Below, one piece after another: positions 1 through 9,518 of a stretch of 64,000 nucleotides of DNA. Location: positions 1,488,001 to 1,552,000 of the forward strand of contig JAWWNJ010000022.1 of NCBI GenBank assembly GCA_037176885.1. The letters are read 5' to 3'. The notes below the pieces were generated by a model. That model searched no databases. It saw only the letters and a list, made by a program, of their open reading frames with translations, and was not told the origin of the DNA. This DNA is from Favolaschia claudopus. Lineage: Eukaryota > Basidiomycota > Agaricomycetes > Agaricales > Mycenaceae. The translations under genes were made by a program, and so were the position numbers. Position 1 is the first letter of the stretch. Each line of letters starts with the position of its first letter.

Positions 1-563
1 AGACGAGGTACGTTCATGCTTGCCGACAAGATTCACTGCTAAGTGGTTTTGCAGGTTTATTTCGACACTGAGGACAATCTCTTCATCGTGGACCGAGTCA
101 AAGTAGGCTTTGAGTTTCCGTATTCATTTCCCTCGAGATTGAACGGACTCAGGAATTGATCAAAGTCAAGGGTCATCAAGTGGCTCCTGCCGAGCTCGAA
201 GGCCATCTCCTTGATCATGAGGACGTTGCCGATGTAGCTGTGATTGGGGTCCCCGATGATTTTGCGGGCGAACTACCCTATGCTTTCATCGTCCTCAAAC
301 CACAACCTGCTTCGCAAGTGAGAAGTGATCCTCAATCCCATCAAACTCTCCAGAAAAGTATATTCAAGGTGGGAGCCTGAACAATATCCCCGTGCTGCGA
401 CGATTGAATCATGAATCAGCATGTCTCGTCAGCCAAGTCGTCGTACAAGTGGCTCAACGGCGGAATCGAGTTCGTGGACTCGATTCCTAAGAGTGCAAGT
501 GGAAAGATTCTCCGGCGTGTGCTACGGGAGCGAGTTCGAAGTGTCAATCACACAAAACTTTGA
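1..563 (+). CDS. Acyl-CoA ligase (AMP-forming, 4-coumarate-CoA ligase-like), 3' end only
   Basis: Only the C-terminal domain lies in the window; the 5' part is cut off by the left edge. After a short leading exon, exons at about 55-103 and 153-320 give a segment reading GYFDTEDNLFIVDRVK, then IKVKGHQVAPAELE, the hinge and A8-type motif of the ANL superfamily, followed by DVADVAVIGVPDDFAGE. The last exon ends PKSASGKILRR, where the Lys of SGK is the conserved catalytic lysine of the C-terminal subdomain. The enzyme activates a carboxylic acid to its acyl-CoA through an acyl-AMP. The protein ends HTKL; TKL is a weak variant of the peroxisomal PTS1 signal, so a peroxisomal location is possible, as for many fungal 4CL-like ligases. 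The substrate cannot be told from this fragment. It is convergent with the hydrolase at 761-2138. Confidence 0.88.
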
Positions 564-760
564 ATGGATTGTATGTACTCGACTCGCGAACCTCTTATTT
601 ACGTAATTCTGGGTATTGGTCAACTTGGAATGTGGCTGATTGTTTTCCATGGTCGTATATGTTTTGGCACTGAGTATTCTTGGGTTGTTTCACACAATCG
701 TTGACAATGGTCGAGATTCGTAATCATCGTATGCCTGCAAGCAACGAATAAAAGTAATAA

Positions 761-2138
761 TCAAAGCCGCGCCACTCCCATCTGCAGACTTTGCAACACC
801 CGAATGATAGCTTCCGCGCACAGTTGAGGTTCGGTTTGTGGAAACTGTGAGTCAAAATTTTCAGAGATCGCAAAGGATGAAAGAGCGGGATACTGGCCAT
901 ATGTCCTCCTTCAACAATTTGCACGCTACCTTTGGCCATCGGCTCGATGAGAGCTATTTGAGTTCCCTTCATCTCAGCAGTTTTGCCTCTGTCACCAGTT
1001 GAGTCGATTAGCAGACGCGGGGAAGGCTAATGTGCATTGACTGACCGGTATTCATCGTTGAGGCAGACGATAAGGTGTATCGGCAGCTCATCGGCGGCTG
1101 TCAGTTGAGTGAAAATCTCGAACGGACGTTCGATCAAGTCTGCTTGAGGAGACATGTAAAAGGCCTGTGGCTTTGGATTTGGAAAAACGGAATAATTGAA
1201 TGGAATGGATACGCACTGCTTCCTGCATCGGTGAGCATGCCAAGGTAACAGAGGAGCCATCGGCACAGAGACGTAAGGCCTTGTCCTATGCAAATATTTA
1301 ATTCGGCGGTCAAATTCGTTCTTTCCAGGACTTACGACAAAAAGCTTGATGCCTTGAGGGGTCCACCGCTTGAAAGCAGTCGATGAAAGCTGCTCGAGAG
1401 CTGTCGAGCGGCTATTCCACGTGTGGCGTTTGGACATGGCCCAGTTTCCAAAGAGATCGCACATCACCCGAGAGGACAGCTTGCCGCTGGGAAGAATGGC
1501 GGGATCGAGAAAAACCAGTGCGCGAAACGAGATCCTGGACGCCTGGTCCTGGAGAAGAAGACTGGATATGTCCGGCGTCAAGAGTAAAAAAATATACAAG
1601 GGAGTACTGAACCACACTTACAGAGAAGGTGCTGATCCCGAGTGAGCTATACCGACGACGGTACGTCGACTAAAATCCACGCCGTGCAGAGAGGAGCTCA
1701 GAAAGAATTGCACTGCACGAGCATACTCTGCCGCTGTCCCTACCGAAATATTATCAACAATGGTTTTGCGATACTACGGGCAATATGGAAATCAGATACA
1801 GTGTTTGCGATACTGGGGCGTTGAGAGTATTTTTTCGTTGAGACCTGCACTTTCGCCTTGATTTGGATTTTCTAAAATTGACCTTGATGTAAATTTGTGA
1901 TTTCAACTGCCAGTGTGCGTTGCGCACCGATGCACCAGACGTCCCGAATTCGAATCTCTGGCGGCTGCTTGACGAGATACCGTAGCATCGGTTCAAACGT
2001 CTCCTTGTGTAAGTTCATGGCATGGAGAAAAATTAGAGTGAGGCCATTGTCGAAAGACTCCTTCGGAACGTATTGGATGGCTTGGACATAGAAGGGATAC
2101 GAATCGCAGGGTGTCAAAGTAAACACGCTATGCCTCAT
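761..2138 (-). CDS. Alpha/beta-hydrolase, LPX1-like, probably peroxisomal
   Basis: The start at 2138 gives MRHSVFTLTPCDSYPFYVQA and then LTLIFLHAMNLHKE, the oxyanion-side strand of the alpha/beta-hydrolase fold. A later exon carries EYARAVQFF, LHGVDF and GIAHSGSA, the nucleophile elbow with Ser between His and Gly; the usual flanking glycines are Ala and Ser here. Further exons give RALVFLDPAILPS, a bulky lid region, and IALIEPMAKGSVQIVEGGHM with the catalytic His. The last exon (844-761) continues as FPQTEPQLCAEAI and ends MGVARL; ARL fits PTS1. To join that exon in frame the preceding intron (897-845, 53 bases) must use a GC donor, or the base sequence has an error. The family is a basidiomycete group related to yeast peroxisomal lipase Lpx1; the substrate is not known. 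Exon joins between 1870 and 1760 are uncertain. Confidence 0.8.
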
Positions 2139-2548
2139 TGGGGTCGGTCGGCAGACTTGAAGCAGCTTGAAGCTGGCTAGTTTGGGCTCAGGGCTGCGTA
2201 TTTATTCTGAGGCTGGTGCTCTTGTGAAAACGACAGAAGGCACGGGCCCGGATCCATCAGGCTGGGTGGGTTCCATTTGATTAGAGAGAAGAATTCGGTC
2301 GGCGGTGACAAGCCCGTTGCTATTCTCAAAGATCTCAACCTCCGAGTACTGCTCAAGTTTGGCTCAAAAGTCAAGTCGGATTAGGGATTGCCAAATGTGG
2401 CAAGGACTTCAGCCGTGCATTCGGCACAGCATTCGCACAATCTCCGATTGTAAACGCCGTCCACAAAGCTGTCTACCATAGACGCCGCCAATGCCTGACC
2501 ATCGCACGCTGACATTGCCTCCTCCTCTCCATTCCCTTCCTCAACAAC
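2139..2548. promoter_or_regulatory. Divergent intergenic region between the hydrolase and the acyl-CoA dehydrogenase
   Basis: About 410 bases separate the two start codons, which face away from each other, so any upstream elements are shared or overlap. I see no clear TATA box and no exact CCTCGG fatty-acid response core on either strand. The short open frames here (2177-2374 and 2381-2572, minus) show no family features. Confidence 0.5.
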
Positions 2549-4737
2549 ATGCGAATTGAAGAGATTTTTCACCAGGTCAGAATGAGGTCAACGAGGTGAT
2601 GCTCGATTGTTCTGACATTGAGGCAGCCTTCCCCGCCTCACGAGCATCCCTGCTGGGACGATCCAATTTTGCCGTCTTTACTCAAGAGGATTCTGCCAGA
2701 AAAGTATAACGCTGCACAACGCAAAGTTGCCGTTGATTGAGACCACATCGAACAGCGTATTCAACGCAATCCAGCCAGACCTCACCCGTTTGGGCCATGA
2801 TCTAGTTAATGGTATGCATGGCGCAACGACATCAGTGAAGCGACTCAGACTTGCTAGTTGCTCGCCCTTTGGCCGCCCAAGTTCGACCAGCTACTTTGAC
2901 CAATTATAACGCTTGGGGAGAACGTATAGACAACTTGCAGACGTCGGAAGGTTGGCGACAGCTCACCAAGCTAGCTATTCAAGAAGGATACATCAGCACC
3001 GGGTATGAACGAAAGTTTTTCGAACACAGTCGCGTCGTCATGTTCGCCAAATGCATGATAATGACAGGAGACTTTCATGTCGTATGTTCGTCGTATCCGA
3101 GGTTTGGCTATCCGTTCAATGCTTCTAGATTATGTGCCCCTTCGGTATGACCGATGGCGCCGCCCGCCGTAAGTTTATTCTACTCCGAAACTCACCTGCT
3201 CATCTTGCGCGGCGCAGTGGTCGAGTTGTTCGGGACCGACAAAATGAAAGCCGAGGTGTTTCCCCGCCTGATCAGGTCCGTGTTCCTCTTTCGTGGTCCC
3301 AGCCATACCTCAACTGCATTGTGTCTGCAGCCGCGACCCAGCCGAAGCTTTCTTGAGTGGTCAGTGGATGACTGAGGTCAGTTCCTTCGACTATCCGTCA
3401 GCGATTCAAGAAATTTATCATTCATTATCAGAGCCCCGGCGGATCGGACGTATCTAGGACTGAAACAATCGCTACTCCTACTACTTCTTCGCCGACAGAT
3501 CTGGGCCCGTCGTACGTTCTCGATGGGTTCAAATGGTTCTCCAGTGCTGCGGAGGGAAATCTTTCAGTTGCTCTGGCGCGGACTGGAGATGCCGCCTCTG
3601 GATCTCGCGCTCTGTCGCTCTTCATGGTCCCCATTCGATTCCAGTCCTTCCCGACTCCTCTTTCGAATAACGTCCATATTCACCGCCTCAAGGACAAGAT
3701 AGGGACGCATGGTGTACCTACCGCCGAGCTATCCTTGAATTCCGCGCGCGGTTGGCTCGTCGGTGGTCTCAATGAAGGTATCAAGACCATCACGCCCATG
3801 CTGAACATCACCAGAATCCATTCAGCCATTCATTCGATTGGTTCTCTGCAACGCTGTCTTTCCATTGCTCGATCCTACGCTACCGTCCGAACCGTGGCAG
3901 GTGGCAAGCTCCTACAATCCATTCCCCAGCACATGGAGACTCTAGCTAACGTCACCATTCTGTATGCCGCCCTCACCCATTTCACGTTTGGTGCGGTTTC
4001 GTTACTTGGAAAGAGTGAATGTGGCATTGCCACTAAGGAAGAAGCCGCACGTCTTCGACTTCTCACTCCTACTATCAAAGGGTTTTGTGCGCTCAAAGCT
4101 GCAACAGCTATGGAAGAATGTATGGCCGCGCTTGGTGGTCAAGGGTACATTGAAGAAACAGGCTTCGGACGGTACGCCGATCGCAATTATTTTGTGCAAG
4201 CATTGATCAAATTCGATGCAGCTTGATCCGTGACGCGCTCGTCGAGAAAATATGGGAGGGCACGATCGACGTGATGGCCTTGGACATGATTCGAGCAGCC
4301 AGGGATGACTTTACTATCCAGAGTTTCTGTCAGGTAAGAGAGCTGAATTACCAAATTACCAATGACTATTCTAACTCGCATTGCAGTGGGCATCGGCCAT
4401 CGTAACCCTCTCTCCGATCAAATCCGCGCAGGTGCTTCAGCTGCAGGATGCGGTAGAGCAGCTTCCTTCGATTTTTGAGAAATCGGCCAATCCGCTCCTG
4501 CCTCGCTCTCTGATAATCTTACTCGGACACGTCGCGAGTTCCATCTATCTGCTCGAACATGCGATGTGGGCTCGCCAACACGGGGAATCGACTGCTGCGG
4601 TTGATTGGGATAGGTTCTCCCGTTGGGTTGATGAAGGCAGCCTCAAGGCGGCGATGTCTGCTGTGGACCTTGTAGGCGCCGGGATGGAAGACCGCATGGA
4701 GATTAATCAAGCCCATGTCTATCGTGCGAAGATGTAG
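2549..4737 (+). CDS. Acyl-CoA dehydrogenase family protein, probably peroxisomal
   Basis: The chosen start gives MRIEEIFHQ, then exons with LPSLLKRILP, IQPDLTRLGHDLVN and YNAWGERIDNLQTSEGW, the usual N-terminal order of the large fungal ACAD group. Next come FGMTDGAAR, RDPAEAFLSGQWMTE, SPGGSDVSRTE (FAD/substrate loop) and YVLDGFKWFSSA. The long exon from about 3430 to 4215 holds KDKIGTHGVPTAE, the helical C-domain and MEECMAALGGQGYIEE. RDALVEKIWEGTID carries the Glu in the position of the MCAD catalytic base. The protein ends YRAKM; AKM fits the PTS1 consensus. It oxidises acyl-CoA to enoyl-CoA with FAD. Peroxisomal ACADs, beside or instead of acyl-CoA oxidases, are known from basidiomycetes. 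Small exons before 2850 are the least certain part. Confidence 0.9.
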
Positions 4738-5049
4738 TCCTATGTTTAGAGTTTGAACGGTAGTTTGGTTTCCGATGTTCGGGCAGTGTTTTGACGAATA
4801 TAGCAGTCCAAGAATCCCGCGTTGACGGTCGTTCACAGGTATACGAAGATACGATGAGCCCCGCCGTGATTGAAGAAGAATGAATCGTTTCTCGATCTCG
4901 GGAGACGGTAACCCAACTCTCGCTTCCTATCATTCTGATTGTTCGAACTGAGAAGACTCTTCCTAGCAGTGAACCATAAAAAGTCGTGACTTGGGAATGA
5001 GGATTGTACGGCGGCTGCGAGATTGCCTCAGGTTCCGTTTCGCCAGCCC
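4738..5049. other. Intergenic spacer (312 bases)
   Basis: This holds the 3' flank of the dehydrogenase gene and the upstream region of the desaturase gene. I see no coding segment, repeat or clear TATA box in it. Confidence 0.4.
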
Positions 5050-6801
5050 ATGTCTAGCGAAGCTCCGCAGAAGAGTTTCCCAGTCGTTGAAGGGATACGT
5101 TGGTTCAATCTCTGTGTCCTAGTCTTCACGCCTCTAGTTGCTCTCTACGGTCTCTTGTTCATTCAACTTACGCGACCGACACTGTTCTTTGCTATTGGCT
5201 ATTATTTTTTCACTGTTTTCGGTGAGAATTGGCAGTCCTCGATTTGTCTCAGTCCCTTATTATACACGTATGCATAGGCATTACTGCTGGTAAGGGCTAA
5301 ATTGAGGTTATGCAGATTGTATCTGATAAATCCCAGGATATCATCGCCTGTGGTCCCATCGGTCTTACAATGCATGCTTGCCTTTGCAGGGTTTTCTCAT
5401 TCTAGGCGGGGCAAGTGCAGTTCAAGGCTCATGTTATTGGTGGGCTCGGTCTCATAGGGCACACCACCGATGGTCAGTTTTATGCTTGAATTTTCCAGAC
5501 ATGTGATACTAACCAACTCCAAACTTCTCAAGGACGGATACAGACAAAGACCCGTATGATTCTACGGTCAGCTCCCAATAAAGTCGTGCAGCTGGATGCT
5601 TAAAATATTCAAAGCGGGGGCTGCTGTGGTCGCATATTGGCTGGATTATCTTCAAAACAAAACTGCGATCTGGAGTAGTGGATACGTCGGACTTGGCCAA
5701 TGACCCACTCATCAAGTGGGCTCACCACTACTATTTCCCTTTGGCCGCAATTTTTGGTTATTTGGTCCCAGTGCTCGTTCCCACTGTACTGTGGAATGAT
5801 TTTGCTGTAGGTGCTGATAAATGATCCCTACGTCTCTGATTCCCATTACATTAATTCAGGGGGGGATTTGTTTTGCTATGGCATTCAGGATGACTATTGC
5901 TCATCATGTTAGTTCATAGAACCTGGTATCATCTCCGTCTTGCTGAATCTGTTAATGCAGAGTGTCTTTGCTGTTAATTCTGTTGCTCATTATTTGGGAT
6001 CCACTACCTATGACGACTTGTTGAGCCCCCGAGACCATTTCTTATCAGGCAAGTCAATGATTTAACTCGTTGAATTCATATCCCTTACTTTGTGCTAGCC
6101 ATCTTGACTATGGGTGAAGGCTATCACAATTTTCACCATCAGTTTCCTATGGACTATCGAAATGCAATGTATGTACTGATAACCATGGTTCATCCTCCAT
6201 GGTCTGAGACTTGCCCCAATTGTAGCTTGTGGTACCAATGGGATCCCACAAAATGGTTCATTGCTTTGTGCAATTATTTGTACCTAGCAACAAATCTTCG
6301 TGTATTCCCCAACAATGAAATCAGCAAAGGAGCACTTACAATGAAGCTCAAGAGTCTCAAACACCTTCAAGACTCCCTTACTTGGCCACCCTCAGTGGAA
6401 GATCTGCCCATTATCAACTGGGATACGTGTGAGATGAACTTTTTGTATTTCATTATATCTGCTCCATCTTTTGCAGTCATTGAGCAGTCCAAAATCCGTC
6501 CTCTGGTTTTAATATCAGGTTTCATACATGATGTCTCTGAGTTTACCGACCAGCATCCAGGAGGCAGCAAGTACCTGTTGGCAAGCGAAGGGAAAGATCA
6601 AACAGCTGCCTTCTTCGGAGGTGTATACAAGCACTCTCATGCAGCTCATAATGTGTGTATTTACTACTTATGCCTCAGCTTTAACTGAATTTGTCATAGC
6701 TCTTGGCTATGATGCGTGTAGGAGTGCTAACAGGAGGTGGACCTCCTGCAAGTGCTGTCACCCCCCCTCAATCACTCTTTATCGGTTTGCGTTCTCGCTA
6801 G
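5050..6801 (+). CDS. OLE1: Delta-9 acyl-CoA desaturase with C-terminal cytochrome b5 domain (Ole1-like)
   Basis: This is an ER membrane enzyme that puts the first double bond into palmitoyl- and stearoyl-CoA. The start at 5050 gives [18 protein letters not shown], followed by two hydrophobic segments. All three iron-binding histidine boxes are visible across the exons: HRLWSH within [21 protein letters not shown], and [11 protein letters not shown]. The C-terminal part is a fused cytochrome b5: HPGG in [14 protein letters not shown] gives one heme His and the HSHAAHN segment the second. The last exon, after an intron ending near 6700, reads [14 protein letters not shown] and stops at 6799-6801. 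Fusion to b5 is the usual fungal Ole1 layout. There are at least nine exons. Base composition looks more AT-rich than in the flanking genes. The symbol is by family, not by proven orthology. Confidence 0.93.
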
Positions 6802-7132
6802 TACATTAGGAGCCTTTAGATTTGTGAAGAGAAAACTGGTACAATGTTTCTTGAGCAGCATAAGTAAATATGATAGTTGAGTATTGCTTCTGTGGCTCGC
6901 AAATTCGAAGAATTTGCGGCAAGTATCTAGATTCTATAGCAAGTATGCATGTTGGCGATTTATACAGTTCAAAATCGCTATCCTACATTGACGTCACCTT
7001 GATCCCAATTACGTGAACTTCCCCACTCGGACCATATTTATCGCTTAGACCGATACCCAATAACTGATACAAGCAAGACATTTGCTTTGTAATGTGTATA
7101 CAAAAGGGTCATTCTGCTAGCTCTCATTTGCA
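6802..7132. other. Convergent intergenic region (331 bases)
   Basis: This lies between the 3' ends of the desaturase gene (plus) and the peroxidase gene (minus). It is AT-rich and should hold both 3' UTRs; I see no gene in it. Confidence 0.4.
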
Positions 7133-8931
7133 TCATACATCAGAGGGACCGAAAGGAGGGGCGGGTTGGTTGCAACCCAGATTTCCTGATGCGACTCGGA
7201 ATAGGATGCCGGTCAAAAGGTCCACATTAGCCTTGAATATGCCCGTTGTATTCACGAGTACGCCCGGGGTATTTCCAGCTTGATCCCAGTAGGCAAAGCA
7301 TGCCTGTAATTCTTTGTTCCAAGAATCGAGCAAGGGAGGGTTGTGGCAAGTACTTACAAAGCTACTGTTGAATGGCGGAGGCGGAGCAGGATCTGCCACA
7401 TAGACTCCATGCGCGTCATTACGTCCTGGTGATGTCGGAATTGCGGCTTTGATTTGTGATACCGTTGCATTAATGATAGCTCCTGTGACTGGACTGGCGG
7501 CGCGGAACCAGTTACGAGGGAAGGTCTGATTTCTGAAAAAACTTGCTATAATTGGTAGAGTTGCCTGCTTTGTAGTGCCTTTATGAATTTCAGTACGATA
7601 CCCTTCGGCTTGCAAGGGAGAGAATACCATTAGCAAAGACGCTGCGAAATTGAAGTGATTCAAACATATAGCATGGAACGAGTGGTGGAATGACGAACTC
7701 GAGGATGAAGGCTGCCTCTCCGTATGCAGCATTCATACGCCGCGCGGCGAATTGGAACTAGTCCGAATTATTTTTCAACTCGTGCGTAAACAGGGAGGCA
7801 AAAGGGGGATACCTCTGGATTTGCTGCTTGATCTGACATGATGTTTTGTTTCTTCATAGCGATGAGAGTTTGAATGTTGAATACAGTATTTTCTCCGTCC
7901 GGGCCGTTGTCTCCAAAGTCGGCGAGCTGTTGCAAGTCCTGATACGAAAGAACAACACTTGGAAAACGTACGACAAGTAGGGCATGCATACCATGTCAAA
8001 GAGGATTTCTTGAAAGTTACGGTTATCGCCAATAAACGCGTCTGCCCTGGTCATAGACGCATCGCCTAGGTGATGTCAAGATCTCAAACTAGCGATGGGT
8101 AGTTTCGCTGGGCTTTACCCTCGAAACGGCCGTGCTTGGCTATACCGCCCGTGACTGGGCCATCGATCTTCCCTGGAAGTGGTGGCACTAGTGGAGAAAC
8201 TCCGCCAATAGAAACTTTGTTGACGAAAGGGTTCCCTCTCGTCAGCTAACGTTGTCGATGTATAAGTGCACTTATCAACAAGTTCTGGCAGTGGCTGCTG
8301 ACCATGTTGTTGGCAACCATGTTAGCACCGTTAAAGAGTTCCAGATTGAAAGCCTTCAACATTCTAAACAACGCGAAGCTGGCATCGACTTGAATACAGA
8401 CCTCCATGACAGCCAAAGTGATTTCTTCGAAAGAAGCAATCCCACTTCATCAACGATGAGTTTGCAAACATCGCATCGAAACGAGACTCGGCCTACTTTC
8501 TTGATATATAGCCATGATTGGCCAGCGTATTCATCGCCGCTGAGGGCGATGAGGATAAGATGGTGCATAGTAGGAAATTGAAACGAACGACATGCTGGCC
8601 AAGTAAGATTCAGAAAGACACAGAGTTGACATCGAGTTTTAGGACCTACGTCCACGCTGGTCATCTGGACCAGGAGCGATAAACGGATGAGCGGCATCTA
8701 ATGGTAAAGAATGGTGAGTTTTTCAGTCCTCCAAGGCGGCGATAAACACTTGCCAGGGATTTGCTTCAGACCAGTCTCTGTGGCTTGTGGAGGCAAGACC
8801 ATCAGTGTACCAGTTTGGCCGTCCTGAACCTCGGTAGTTGGGCTTGAGGCATCACGAACGTTGATTCCTAGGTTTCTGGGCACTGCAAGGGCGACGGGCA
8901 GGACGAAGAACAAGACACCGAGACACCTCAT
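7133..8931 (-). CDS. Heme-thiolate peroxidase family 2 (unspecific peroxygenase/chloroperoxidase type), secreted
   Basis: The start at 8931 gives a signal peptide, MRCLGVLFFVLPVALAVPRN; an in-frame Met at 8976 would spoil it. Exons then read IPDAAHPFIAPGPDDQRG, PCPAMNTLANHGYISRNGI, SFEEITLAVMEV, GGVSPLVPPLPGKIDGPVTGGIAKHGRFEGDASMTRADAF (given here as family blocks split over several exons), GDNGPDG, EIHKGTTKQATLPII, NWFRAA and YWDQAGNTPGVL. The Cys of PCP (about residue 77) is the axial heme ligand and EGD-x-S holds the acid-base Glu and the Mg-binding Asp, as in long-type UPOs. The reaction is H2O2-dependent oxygenation or halogenation of organic substrates outside the cell. Two introns (8649-8595 and 8588-8540) leave only six coding bases between them, carrying the PCP Cys. 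The intron 8753-8698 is GC-AG. It has roughly ten exons. Confidence 0.9.
8589..8594 (-). other. Predicted 6-base micro-exon encoding the heme-ligand Cys of the peroxidase
   Basis: Bases CATGTC on the minus strand lie between an upstream 55-base intron ending AG (8596-8595) and a downstream 49-base intron starting GTTCGT (8588). Joining C from the previous exon, CATGTC and CGGCG from the next gives Pro-Cys-Pro-Ala, the family's invariant PCP motif, in frame on both sides. No other join I tried restores PCP. Confidence 0.75.
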
Positions 8932-9518
8932 GCTGAAGCGACTGAGGTAAATGAATGGAATAGACACGATCCTCATTTTTGTAGTACGGGCTTGGGAAGT
9001 GGACGTAAGGGAAGTGCGGTACTCCGAAGCGTAAGACTGCCGCGTCGTAAAAATGGGTTGAACGTGTAGCTGAAGGTCCATGACGGGCGCCAAACTCTGC
9101 GACCATCTGAGAAGCCGGGCCTGCATTTGCGCCCCAGGGTGCCCGTATCATACCCGCAGACTACGCATTCAATGCCTGGGAGACGATATGCAAACATAGC
9201 ACCAGTTGGAGTGCCTATCTGTGTCGGAACTCACACTCCGGAAAGAAGAGATAGGGAATGCTAAGCTGAAAAGTTTGGAGAACATTGAATGCAGCCAAGA
9301 CCTCACGAAGCGAAGAAGACGCGGCGAAGCATCAGAGAGTCTGAGTTGCGGCAGTTCAAGGTTTTGAAATGCCTGTTTGAGTCACTTGTGCGAAGGTGCA
9401 GATAGTATTTTTGTTTCACAGCCTGAGAGAACGCTTCAAAGTTTTTGCTGAGATTACATGCTTGACACATGGAGAGTAGTTAGGAAGATGTACCCAAACA
9501 ATTACTTACAATAATGTA
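8932..9518. other. Upstream region of the peroxidase gene and 3' flank of the RTC4-like gene
   Basis: Both genes run on the minus strand, so this spacer holds the peroxidase promoter and the far end of the RTC4-like transcript. Short open frames at 8973-9197 and 8852-9151 look like chance. No repeat or clear TATA box seen. Confidence 0.35.
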
